Assembly: GCA_002422045.1 (NCBI GenBank) | Contig: DITG01000047.1 | Span: 1 to 6,921, forward strand | DNA length: 6,921 bases | Direction: 5' to 3' | Source: Acholeplasmataceae bacterium UBA6190 | Lineage (GTDB): Bacteria > Bacillota_I > Bacilli_A > Acholeplasmatales > Acholeplasmataceae | Shown here: positions 1 to 6,447 of the stretch, in pieces | Numbering within the stretch: position 1 is the stretch's first letter | Layout: each line of letters starts with the position of its first letter | Notes under the pieces: model-generated | The model's input: the letters and a program-made list of their open reading frames with translations, nothing else | What the model was told of the DNA's origin: nothing | The model's database searches: none | Position numbers and translations under genes: made by a program

Positions 1-434
1 CCAATCGAACAGGGGAGTTGATACTCTTTCATCAAACCATCCTGGATTTCTTTGGCAATCGCCAGTGGATGTTTGGACATGGATGCCTCTGTCATATCAA
101 CATACCCTTCATCAATCGATCCTTCCAAGACAACGCTCGAGTATTTTTTCAAGTAATTGAAGAACAGACTCGAGTATTTCTGATACAGTGAGAACTGCGT
201 CGGAACGATGATGAGCTTCGGATAGATTCTTAAACAGTCACTGATACTCATCGCACTTTTGATGCCAAGTTTCCGTGCTGGATAGGAAGATGTCGATACG
301 ACACCGCGTCTGCCCGTTGAACTGCCACCGACAACAAACACCTTATCCTTCAAATAAGGTTCCTTGATGATCGCGCAGCTACAAAAGAAAGCGTTGAGAT
401 CGATATGAAAGATGATTTTGACGTCCTTTTTCAA
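1..434 (-). CDS. dinB: DNA polymerase IV (Y-family translesion polymerase), 3' end cut off by window edge
   Basis: Y-family polymerases copy past damaged bases in the cytoplasm, without proofreading. The 144 visible residues cover the N-terminal palm and fingers. The first catalytic Asp is D12 in FHIDLNAFF, with F17 at the usual steric-gate position. VVSTSSYPARKLGIKSAM (residues 45-62) is the nucleotide-binding fingers motif. GSIDEGYVD (105-113) carries the other two metal ligands, D108 and E109. All three carboxylates are therefore present. The start is TTG at 434: an in-frame TAA sits directly upstream, a good Shine-Dalgarno lies 8 nt before it, and no suitable ATG is near. Local oddities are FFCSCA where family members usually read FFASVE, and SIDEGY for SIDEAY; the latter is a common variant. 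Thumb and little-finger domains lie beyond position 1, so intactness cannot be judged. The gene is divergent from the small membrane-protein gene. UmuC-type polymerases are the alternative, but the motifs fit DinB better. Confidence 0.93.
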   Translation of the reverse strand, partial: MKKDVKIIFHIDLNAFFCSCAIIKEPYLKDKVFVVGGSSTGRRGVVSTSSYPARKLGIKSAMSISDCLRIYPKLIIVPTQFSLYQKYSSLFFNYLKKYSSVVLEGSIDEGYVDMTEASMSKHPLAIAKEIQDGLMKEYQLPCSI

Positions 435-442
435 TTATATCT

Positions 443-450
443 CTTCCTTT
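443..450 (-). promoter_or_regulatory. Ribosome binding site fixing the TTG start of dinB
   Basis: Read on the minus strand, AAAGGAAG lies 8 nt upstream of TTG at 434. Together with the in-frame TAA immediately before the TTG, it decides the start in favour of TTG. Confidence 0.75.
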
Positions 451-459
451 GGACATTCA

Positions 460-488
460 AATATAGTATAATGAATACGATTAAGCAA
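460..488 (-). promoter_or_regulatory. Probable sigma-A-type promoter of dinB
   Basis: On the minus strand, TTGCTT (488-483) and TATATT (465-460) are separated by exactly 17 nt. The -10 box matches five of six consensus bases and the -35 box three of six. The transcription start would fall near 453, giving a leader of about 18 nt that contains the Shine-Dalgarno. No Bacillus-type LexA operator (GAAC, four bases, GTTC) was seen here, so SOS control is not supported. The site overlaps the opposing promoter. Confidence 0.5.
467..472 (+). promoter_or_regulatory. -10 box of the promoter for the small membrane-protein gene
   Basis: A perfect TATAAT lies 30 nt upstream of the ATG at 502. No good -35 box is visible at 16-18 nt; TTCCTT at 444-449 is a poor match, and the TG of an extended -10 is absent. 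Transcription would start near 479. The box lies inside the spacer of the opposing dinB promoter. Confidence 0.55.
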
Positions 489-490
489 AC

Positions 491-497
491 GAGGTGA
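491..497 (+). promoter_or_regulatory. Ribosome binding site of the small membrane-protein gene
   Basis: GAGGTGA ends 4 nt before the ATG at 502, with its GAGG core 7 nt away. This strong site is the main evidence that such a short reading frame is truly translated. Confidence 0.75.
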
Positions 498-501
498 AGT
501 T

Positions 502-699
502 ATGGCTATTAAAGAATCTACAAACAGCAAAGTTGTCAATAAACCCAAAAATGGTAAAGTTGAATCCACAGAGAAGAAACACTTTGTCAATCCAACCGAA
601 ACTTGGTGGGGCAAAGCACTCGTTTGGATCATCATCTTCGGCATGGTCGGTCTGATCATCCTGACATTCGTCTTGTCCATCGTGTTAGGCAACGCATAA
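502..699 (+). CDS. Small single-pass membrane protein of unknown function (65 aa)
   Basis: I do not recognise this gene with certainty. The protein has a polar, lysine-rich N-terminal half (residues 1-38, eight Lys and four Glu) followed by a hydrophobic helix (about 40-62, through WIIIFGMVGLIILTF) and only three residues after it. The charge pattern predicts the N-terminus inside and a C-terminal membrane anchor. There is no signal-peptidase site, and the Trp pair at 35-36 would sit at the membrane surface. The size and layout recall the short one-helix proteins grouped as DUF4044 in Bacillota, but that is only a resemblance. Evidence that the gene is real: a perfect TATAAT upstream, a strong Shine-Dalgarno, and a hairpin with a T-run at the stop codon. 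It stands alone, divergent from dinB and convergent with recN, and ends 18 bp from the recN stop. Confidence 0.75.
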   Translation: MAIKESTNSKVVNKPKNGKVESTEKKHFVNPTETWWGKALVWIIIFGMVGLIILTFVLSIVLGNA

Positions 700-720
700 G
701 AAAAGCGAGAGCTTTTTTTA
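697..720. terminator. Short hairpin terminator spanning both convergent stop codons
   Basis: The core is AAAAGC, loop GAGA, GCTTTT (701-716). Pairing can extend outward through a G-T wobble to the TAA of the small gene (697-699) and the complement of the recN stop (718-720), about 10 bp in all. On the plus strand the loop is a GNRA-type tetraloop and seven T follow the GC, then A and four more T, so it is a plausible intrinsic terminator for the small gene. Read the other way, recN transcripts meet the same hairpin followed by a poorer U-rich tract (CTTAT). Only two G-C pairs stabilise the core, so efficiency is uncertain, especially for recN. Confidence 0.55.
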
Positions 721-2367
721 TTTTCCGAGGAGCACTTTGGCCTGCTCGATGGCAAAATGAGTGAGCTTCTCATCCGATAACATCAAGGCAATCTTTTCAA
801 TCCGCATCTCATCATTTAAGAGATAGATCCGAGTCACCATCCGGTCTTTCTCTTTTTTCTTTTCAATGCCGTAATGAAAATGTGCGCGGGCGGCAACCTG
901 TGGCAAATGTGTGATCACCAGAAGTTGCATGGTTAAAGCCAGTTGTTGCATCTTGGTTGCGACTTTGCCTGCAGTCTTTCCACTGATACCGATATCGATT
1001 TCATCCAAAATCAGCATCGACAGATGATTGCTTTTGGCATAGATACTTTTCAGTGCGAACATGAAGCGTGCACGTTCACCACCGGATGCGACTTTCGACA
1101 GTGGTTTGATGGGTTCGCCTTCATTCAAAGAAATATGAAAATCCACCTGATCGAGTCCTGTTTCAAGAAGCGCTGATTCTACTTTTTCAACATTCTCAAA
1201 AACGATCTCAAAATGCGCTTTGTCGAGATCTAAGTCTTTCAATTCAAGAATCATCTCTTGAGTCAGTTGTTTGGCTAGTTTCTGTCTGTGATTAGATAAT
1301 GTCAGTCCACTTTGATAGGCTTTCTCAAAGGTCTTCTTCAGTTCTGTCTCTGACAATGCCAAATAGTGATCATAATCGGTGATGAGCAGCAATTCTTCTT
1401 GAATCGATTCAAGATAGGTCATCAATTCATTGACAGTCTTGCCATATTTCTGTTCGATCTTGATCAATTCATAACTCCGGTCTTGCATCCGGTTGAAAGC
1501 TTCTTCATCAAAATCGAGATTGTTTACAATCTGAAAAACACGTTGTTTCACATCATCAACGTCATAATATGCATTTTGGAGTCGTTCGGAAAGACTCTTG
1601 TATTCTGAGTCCAGATGACTGATCTTATCCAAAGCCCTGGATGCATCATACATCCGGTCGATGGGAAATGATTCTTCTTCCAAGTGCCCGTAAGCATCTT
1701 TCAGTTGACTCATGATGCGATCATGATGCTTCAATTTCTCAATCTGCTCATCGAGTTGTGTACGCTCATCTGGAAGCAGATGCAGTGCACTCAGTTCTTC
1801 GACCTGAAATTCTAAAAACGATTGTTTTTCGATGCTCTGTTTCTTTTTTTGCTTGAGTGATTCCAAATGTTTCTTCTTTTCAAGATAGACTGACCGGTCC
1901 ATCAGATAAGCATTCATGCGTTTTGAAATGCCTTCCTCATCCATCTGATCGATCAATTCGAGATAATAGCTTTTATCATATAAATTCATCGCATCATTTT
2001 GGGCATGGATCGAACCGATGGCATGGGTGACTTCCTTGAGTCTTTGTAAGGTTGTCTGCTCACCATTGATTTTCATGTTGTGTCTGCCGGATTGATCGAT
2101 TTCACGTTCGATTTCAATCATTTCAGGGAGTCCAATTGCCTGCATCTGATGTGGCTTGATCTGAAAGACACCTTTGACCAAGGCTCTTTTCTCACCATGA
2201 CGTATCATGGTCTGGTCACTTCTTTTCCCAAAAAGGAGCTGCAGTGATTCCAAAATGATGGACTTACCAGCGCCAGTTTCGCCGGTCATGGCCGAAAGAC
2301 CTGGCTGAAAGGTCATTTCCAAGTCATCAATCAATGCGAAGTGTTTGACATAAAGTGCTTTTAGCAT
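718..2367 (-). CDS. recN: DNA repair protein RecN (SMC-like ATPase)
   Basis: RecN is a cytoplasmic SMC-family ATPase recruited early to double-strand breaks, where it promotes end tethering and recombination with RecA. At 549 residues it is close to the usual length (about 550-575). The N-terminal ATPase half carries Walker A GETGAGKS (29-36). The middle (about 150-370) is rich in Glu, Lys, Gln and Leu, as expected for the antiparallel coiled coil. The C-terminal half has the ABC signature ASGGE (427-431), Walker B LILDEID (452-458) and ITHLPQVAA (485-493), which is typical of RecN. Variants: SGGERARF where most relatives have SGGELSR, and IHAQND where many have a GQH-type motif. The ATG lies inside the last codons of tlyA (7-bp overlap) and GGAGAAG at 2378-2372 is well placed, so translation is probably coupled. 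It is the last gene of the operon. Other SMC-like proteins (SbcC, RecF) fit less well in length and motifs. Confidence 0.97.
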   Translation of the reverse strand: MLKALYVKHFALIDDLEMTFQPGLSAMTGETGAGKSIILESLQLLFGKRSDQTMIRHGEKRALVKGVFQIKPHQMQAIGLPEMIEIEREIDQSGRHNMKINGEQTTLQRLKEVTHAIGSIHAQNDAMNLYDKSYYLELIDQMDEEGISKRMNAYLMDRSVYLEKKKHLESLKQKKKQSIEKQSFLEFQVEELSALHLLPDERTQLDEQIEKLKHHDRIMSQLKDAYGHLEEESFPIDRMYDASRALDKISHLDSEYKSLSERLQNAYYDVDDVKQRVFQIVNNLDFDEEAFNRMQDRSYELIKIEQKYGKTVNELMTYLESIQEELLLITDYDHYLALSETELKKTFEKAYQSGLTLSNHRQKLAKQLTQEMILELKDLDLDKAHFEIVFENVEKVESALLETGLDQVDFHISLNEGEPIKPLSKVASGGERARFMFALKSIYAKSNHLSMLILDEIDIGISGKTAGKVATKMQQLALTMQLLVITHLPQVAARAHFHYGIEKKKEKDRMVTRIYLLNDEMRIEKIALMLSDEKLTHFAIEQAKVLLGK

Positions 2368-3101
2368 AGTGCTTCTCCAATCAGAACGGATAGGTTTTGA
2401 TGTTTGTCTGGTTCTTTGATGTAGAGGATATATTCCTGATTGCCCGATTTGCCCTTCAGATGGGATGACTTGAGGGCTGCAATCGAAAACCCAAGTGATC
2501 TTGCATAAGATAGTACGTCTTCAAGAACTTCTTTGGTGCGCTTCGGATTCTTCAAAATCCCTTGTTTCAAGTACTGAGGACCTGCTTCAAACTGTGGCTT
2601 GATCAGACATACCATTTCCCCTTTAAACCCTTCTATGTGCTTTAAAATGGGCTTGATGGATGTGAAGGAGACATCGATGAAGATGATATCTGAAACAGGC
2701 AATTTGACCGATAAAATATTGGTTTCTTCATGCAGTTCGATCAAAGGACTTTTTTTAAGTCTTTCATCCATCTGATGACTGCCGACGTCATAGGCATAGA
2801 CAAAACGGATGCCATGCTGGATGGCACAATCGGTAAACCCACCGGTTGATGAACCAATATCGATGGCTATTTTATCACGTAGGTCAATGTTGAAATCAAT
2901 TAAAGCTTGCGCAAGTTTTTCACCAGCACGGCTGACATACTTGGATTCGGCAATCAGTTCAACCTGTTGAGTGGTAATCTCAACACCAGTTTTTCCTGCA
3001 ATTTCTCCATCAACAAGTACAAGTTGCCGTCTGATCAGATCAGATGCTTGGCTTCTGGTCTTTGCCAAACCTCGCTCAACCAAAAAAAGATCTAATCTCA
3101 T
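2361..3101 (-). CDS. tlyA: TlyA-family rRNA 2'-O-methyltransferase (S4 + FtsJ-like domains)
   Basis: TlyA proteins methylate ribose 2'-OH groups in rRNA using S-adenosylmethionine. In characterised members the targets are C1409 of 16S and/or C1920 of 23S rRNA, and the modification affects capreomycin sensitivity. Residues 1 to about 60 form an S4 RNA-binding domain (RLDLFLVERGLAKTRSQA). YVSRAGEKL (55-63) follows, then the SAM-binding motif DIGSSTGGFTD (81-91). The likely FtsJ-type catalytic tetrad is K62, D143 (FIDVSF), K168 (LIKPQFEAG) and E223 (NQEYILY); its spacing closely follows that known for mycobacterial TlyA. The length of 246 residues is slightly shorter than usual. The Bacillus orthologue is yqxC, which also lies downstream of dxs. 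The start overlaps the dxs stop as ATGA, with no clear Shine-Dalgarno, so it probably depends on reinitiation. Some databases call this family hemolysin A; the methyltransferase call is better supported. Whether it modifies 16S, 23S or both cannot be read here. Confidence 0.94.
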   Translation of the reverse strand: MRLDLFLVERGLAKTRSQASDLIRRQLVLVDGEIAGKTGVEITTQQVELIAESKYVSRAGEKLAQALIDFNIDLRDKIAIDIGSSTGGFTDCAIQHGIRFVYAYDVGSHQMDERLKKSPLIELHEETNILSVKLPVSDIIFIDVSFTSIKPILKHIEGFKGEMVCLIKPQFEAGPQYLKQGILKNPKRTKEVLEDVLSYARSLGFSIAALKSSHLKGKSGNQEYILYIKEPDKHQNLSVLIGEALC

Positions 3102-4924
3102 GATAAGAGCGTCTTGATCACTTGCATAATGCCAGTTTCATCCATGCCGAGTTTCTTGAGCATATCATCATAGTGACCGTGTTCAACAATCTGATCCGTG
3201 ATGGACATTGCAGTAACCCTATTATGATAATGATGCTTGGCCATGAACTGAAGCACCTGAGGATAGAGAGAACCTGAGTTTGCAAGTTCTTCGTAAACGA
3301 GTATTTTTCTATGACTTTTCATGATGTCATGAAGCATCTGTTCATCGATGGGTTTGATGAATCTCGCATTGATGATTGTAGCAGAAAGACCCATGTGATC
3401 GACTGTTTTTTTCAAGAGATCAAGCGATGGTCCGTAACTGATGATCGTCAAATCATCACCTTTTTCTAAGACTGTCCATGTCGGTGTCACTGTTTCAAAA
3501 GTGATCGATTCTGCTTCTTTATCAAAGGCTACAGACCCGCGAGGATATCTGATCACGAATGGATGATGTTGCTTCATGAAGCCATAATACAGCAAATCAG
3601 ATGCTTCTTTCGCATCATGTGGCATGACAATCGTGACATTGGGCATGAGATAAAACATAGAGACATCAAAGAGCCCCTGATGTGTGGATCCGTCTTCACC
3701 AATGATGCCTGCTCGGTCAATACTGATGACGACATGATGATTGGATCTTGCGATATCATTTAAGATTTGATCAAATGCACGTTGTGCAAATGTTGAATAA
3801 AGCGGTAAAAACACAGGGATACCATGATGTGCCATCGATGCTGCCATGGTTGCTGCATGTTCTTCAGCAATGCCGACATCGAGGTATCGATCCGGGTATT
3901 TTTTGTGAAATGCTCCGAAAGCAGCACCAACTTCCATGGCTGGCATGATGACAAATGTCTTGATGTGTGTTTGTAAAGCATCCATCGATTTTGCGATCAG
4001 TTCACTCCATGAAATCACTTGCTCTTTCTTCAAACCAGGTTTAGATACACCGTGGAAATTGCCAATCTTGTCGTTTTCAGCTTCGGTATGTCCTTTACCT
4101 TTCTCAGTGATGATGTGCAAGACGACACTCTTCTTCAGATTTCTGATGCGTCTTAAATTATAAATCAGACCCCTAATGTCATGACCGTCGATGGGTCCGA
4201 TATAGACATAGCCAAGATCTTCAAAAATATTCTGACGTTGGAAAAATCCTCTGAGACCACGTTTGATCCGGCCTAAGAATCTTAAGACAAACTGTGGCAA
4301 TACCATTTGCCAGAAACGCTTCATCTTGATGAATAACCGGTTGGATCTGATTCTATTCAACGTCTTTGAAATGGATCCGACGGATTTGGAAATGCTCATT
4401 TCATTGTCGTTTAAAATGACAATGCCTTGTGCATGCGGATCAGAACCGAGCAAATTGAGCGCTTCAAACGCCATACCGTTGCTCATCGAAGCATCTCCGA
4501 TGATGGCAATTCCCTGTCCTTTTTCATCTTTCAGATGTTTGGCATAAAGCACGCCAAACAGTGCAGAAAGCGCTGTGCCTGCATGACCACTTTCCCACTG
4601 GTCGTGGGGTGATTCCTGGTAATTGATGTATCCGGAAAGTCCATCTGTCTGTCTGAGTGTGGAAAATTCATGGATTCTCCCGGTTAGGATCTTATGGACA
4701 TACGCCTGATGACCGACATCGAAGACAAAGACATCCTCAGGACTGTCAAAGACATAATGTAAGGCGATGATCAGTTCGACTGTACCGAGATTTGAAGACA
4801 GATGACCCCCTGTTTTTGAAATGGAGTCAATCAAAAACAGACGAATATCTTCCGCCAATGTTTTGAGTTCTTTGATATTCAGTTGTTTGATGAATGAGGG
4901 ATCCTTGATGTCAAACAGATTCAT
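3098..4924 (-). CDS. dxs: 1-deoxy-D-xylulose-5-phosphate synthase
   Basis: DXS condenses pyruvate with glyceraldehyde 3-phosphate to DXP using thiamine diphosphate; this is the first and usually flux-controlling step of the MEP isoprenoid pathway, and DXP also feeds thiamine and pyridoxal synthesis. The 608 residues (usual 620-635) cover all three transketolase-like domains. Visible: GGHLSSNLGTVEL (39-51), DVGHQAYVHKILTGR (69-83), SGH with the catalytic-region His114, the thiamine-diphosphate/Mg motif GDA (143-145) to NDN (172-174), YIGPIDGHD, GIAEEHAATMAA with catalytic Glu354, PLYSTFAQRAFDQ (Tyr376, Arg382), GEDGSTHQG (His415) and VIRYPRG (Arg459, phosphate binding). Family catalytic residues are thus kept, but two normally strict patches differ: GDASMSNG for GDGA(L/I)T(G/A)G, and GHAGTALSA for GHSSTS(I/L)SA. 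The start lies 2 bp after the xseB stop, with only a weak, distant AAGGA, which suggests translational coupling. ispA, its usual upstream neighbour in Bacillus, is absent. Confidence 0.96.
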   Translation of the reverse strand: MNLFDIKDPSFIKQLNIKELKTLAEDIRLFLIDSISKTGGHLSSNLGTVELIIALHYVFDSPEDVFVFDVGHQAYVHKILTGRIHEFSTLRQTDGLSGYINYQESPHDQWESGHAGTALSALFGVLYAKHLKDEKGQGIAIIGDASMSNGMAFEALNLLGSDPHAQGIVILNDNEMSISKSVGSISKTLNRIRSNRLFIKMKRFWQMVLPQFVLRFLGRIKRGLRGFFQRQNIFEDLGYVYIGPIDGHDIRGLIYNLRRIRNLKKSVVLHIITEKGKGHTEAENDKIGNFHGVSKPGLKKEQVISWSELIAKSMDALQTHIKTFVIMPAMEVGAAFGAFHKKYPDRYLDVGIAEEHAATMAASMAHHGIPVFLPLYSTFAQRAFDQILNDIARSNHHVVISIDRAGIIGEDGSTHQGLFDVSMFYLMPNVTIVMPHDAKEASDLLYYGFMKQHHPFVIRYPRGSVAFDKEAESITFETVTPTWTVLEKGDDLTIISYGPSLDLLKKTVDHMGLSATIINARFIKPIDEQMLHDIMKSHRKILVYEELANSGSLYPQVLQFMAKHHYHNRVTAMSITDQIVEHGHYDDMLKKLGMDETGIMQVIKTLLS

Positions 4925-4926
4925 AC

Positions 4927-5112
4927 TCAGTTCTTGATTTCCTTCACAATGAGTTTTTCAGCGGCTTCAAGCATCGCAAAACATGCCTTGGACAGTTCGA
5001 GTCCGAGCTGATATTTTTTAACCGCTTCATCCAAGGGAATGTCCTTCGATTCCAAATCTTTCACGACTTGTTCGAGTTCCTTGAGCAATGCTTCAAATGT
5101 TTTCTTTTCCAT
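4927..5112 (-). CDS. xseB: Exodeoxyribonuclease VII small subunit
   Basis: XseB is the small helical subunit that binds the C-terminal helices of XseA in exonuclease VII, which degrades single-stranded DNA from both ends to short oligonucleotides and acts in repair. The 61 residues show the family pattern: TFEALLKELEQVVKDLES near the start, then IPLDEAVKKYQLGLELSKAC and a final helix beginning LEAAEKL. The whole protein is predicted as two helices. I place the start at the ATG at 5112. AAGGAGA (5125-5119) lies 6 nt upstream, whereas an in-frame ATG at 5133 would put that Shine-Dalgarno inside the gene and add seven residues unlike the family start. With this start it overlaps xseA by 20 bp, ending in TGA just before dxs. 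The C-terminal tail found in some relatives is lacking, so the protein is short but within the family range. Confidence 0.95.
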   Translation of the reverse strand: MEKKTFEALLKELEQVVKDLESKDIPLDEAVKKYQLGLELSKACFAMLEAAEKLIVKEIKN

Positions 5113-6442
5113 GATTGTTCTCCTTGATTTCAACGACTTTGGTCTTCAGTTGACCATCTTTCAATCTCACTAAGATATCATCACCCAATGTGATGTTTTT
5201 GATGCTTGTGACAACCACTTCATCCTTAGAAACCACTGCAAACCCCTTGTCCATCAACATCAAAGGATTCAGTGATGTTAACATCGATTTCAAGAGATCA
5301 AACTGATGAATCTTGCCTCTAAACATGGTATTCACTGACGTGTTCAATCTGAGATCGAGTTGAATCCGCTTTTCTTGATAACTTCTGATCTTTTCTTCAG
5401 GTGATCTTAATGCGAGTCTCAAATCTGAAACCAGTTTATGTTTTCCCTCTAGCATATAGGAGGCATTTCTCATGAGTTGTTCTGTGTTTCTCTTCAAATC
5501 CTTTTTGAGAGCATCCAGTTTTTGAGTCGGTGACAACATATCGAGCCGCTGATCCAGATACATCAATTCGGTTTTCTTATTACCGAAAAACTGACTGATC
5601 CTGTAATCGATACTGTCTTGATATTCAGCAATTTTCACAAGCAAATCGGCTTTATTAGGTGTTGCAAGTTCTGCAGCCGCTGTTGGTGTTGGTGCTCTTA
5701 AGTCGCTCACAAAATCCGATAATGTGAAATCCGTTTCATGGCCGATGGCTGTAATCACTGGAATTTTTGAGTCATAGATGGCCTGAATGACGGGCATTTC
5801 ATTGAAACTCCAGAGATCTTCGATTGATCCGCCGCCACGTCCGACAATGAGGACATCGACATCACCTGCCTGATTGGCAAGCAAAATCATGTTTCTGATG
5901 CTTTCGGCGCTTCCTGGTCCTTGAACGAGCGCGGGATACAAATAGATTTCTGCAAGCAAATAACGTCTTGAGACCGTGTTTTTGATATCTTCGATGACGG
6001 CACCTGTCGGTGAAGTCACGACACCAATTTTTCTTGGAAACTTTGGAATCGGTTTCTTGTGTGAAACACTGAAGTAACCTTTGGATTCCAGATCTTTCTT
6101 GAGTGCCTCATACTTCAAATACAACTCGCCAATCCCGTCAGGTTTCATTTCAGAAACTTGAATGGAATATGTTCCAGACGGTTCATAGAGACTGATTCTA
6201 CCCGAGACAAGGACATGATCGCCTTCTTTGGGTTGGAACAGGATCCACTCTGCATCACGTGCGAACATGATGGCAGAAATCTGTGCGCCTTCATCTTTGA
6301 GCGTGAAATATAGATGACCTCTCGAATGTCGTTTGAAATTTGAAATTTCACCCTTTAATAAAATGGAAAAAAGGTGTTTGTCACCCTCAAGTTTTGCTTT
6401 GATGTACTTGGTCAGTGCCGAGATACTTAAGTACTGTTCCAT
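5093..6442 (-). CDS. xseA: Exodeoxyribonuclease VII large subunit
   Basis: XseA is the catalytic and DNA-binding subunit of exonuclease VII, working with XseB encoded directly downstream. Numbering from the chosen start (449 residues; E. coli 456): an N-terminal OB-fold (about 1-100, with ISNFKRHSRGHLYFTLKDE), then the catalytic domain with KIGVVTSPTGAVIEDI (138-153), GRGGGSIEDLWSFNE (201-215) and GHETDFTLSDFVSDLRAPTP (234-253). A long helical region (about 265-385) contacts XseB, and LNPLMLMDKGFAVV opens the small C-terminal beta segment. All the diagnostic motifs are intact. Three in-frame ATGs compete at 6451, 6448 and 6442. AAGGG at 6456-6452 is 9 nt from the last, which also gives the family-like beginning MEQYLSISALTKYIK. 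Initiation at 6451 would give an ATGA overlap with the nusB stop and remains possible. In Bacillus, folD lies between nusB and xseA; here nothing does. Confidence 0.97.
   Translation of the reverse strand: MEQYLSISALTKYIKAKLEGDKHLFSILLKGEISNFKRHSRGHLYFTLKDEGAQISAIMFARDAEWILFQPKEGDHVLVSGRISLYEPSGTYSIQVSEMKPDGIGELYLKYEALKKDLESKGYFSVSHKKPIPKFPRKIGVVTSPTGAVIEDIKNTVSRRYLLAEIYLYPALVQGPGSAESIRNMILLANQAGDVDVLIVGRGGGSIEDLWSFNEMPVIQAIYDSKIPVITAIGHETDFTLSDFVSDLRAPTPTAAAELATPNKADLLVKIAEYQDSIDYRISQFFGNKKTELMYLDQRLDMLSPTQKLDALKKDLKRNTEQLMRNASYMLEGKHKLVSDLRLALRSPEEKIRSYQEKRIQLDLRLNTSVNTMFRGKIHQFDLLKSMLTSLNPLMLMDKGFAVVSKDEVVVTSIKNITLGDDILVRLKDGQLKTKVVEIKENNHGKENI
5119..5125 (-). promoter_or_regulatory. Ribosome binding site that decides the xseB start
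   Basis: AAGGAGA on the minus strand lies 6 nt before the ATG at 5112, inside the 3' end of xseA. It is the strongest Shine-Dalgarno inside the operon and argues against initiation at the in-frame ATG at 5133. Confidence 0.8.
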
Positions 6443-6447
6443 ACCCA

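Noticed and set aside
136..179. Repeated 11-mer CTCGAGTATTT at 136-146 and 169-179
   Set aside because: The copies are 33 bp apart and in frame, both encoding Lys-Tyr-Ser-Ser within dinB; this is a coding coincidence or a tiny internal duplication, not a regulatory repeat.
435..501. Possible LexA/SOS operator in front of dinB
   Set aside because: No GAAC-N4-GTTC or similar palindrome is present in the intergenic region; the only palindromic feel comes from the overlapping TA-rich -10 boxes.
435..773. Minus-strand reading frame of 112 codons overlapping the small membrane-protein gene and the end of recN
   Set aside because: It lies antisense to the small gene and in another frame of recN, ends where dinB begins, has no Shine-Dalgarno, and its product looks like no protein family.
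943..1608. Plus-strand reading frames of 77 and 80 codons opposite recN
   Set aside because: They lie opposite conserved recN motifs and have no initiation signals or recognisable domains.
3563..4612. Several plus-strand reading frames of 61-94 codons opposite dxs
   Set aside because: They are antisense to a well-conserved gene, lack ribosome binding sites, and their products have irregular composition; they follow from dxs codon usage.
6145..6351. Second minus-strand reading frame inside xseA
   Set aside because: It is an out-of-frame shadow of the XseA OB-fold coding region, with no ribosome binding site or domain.
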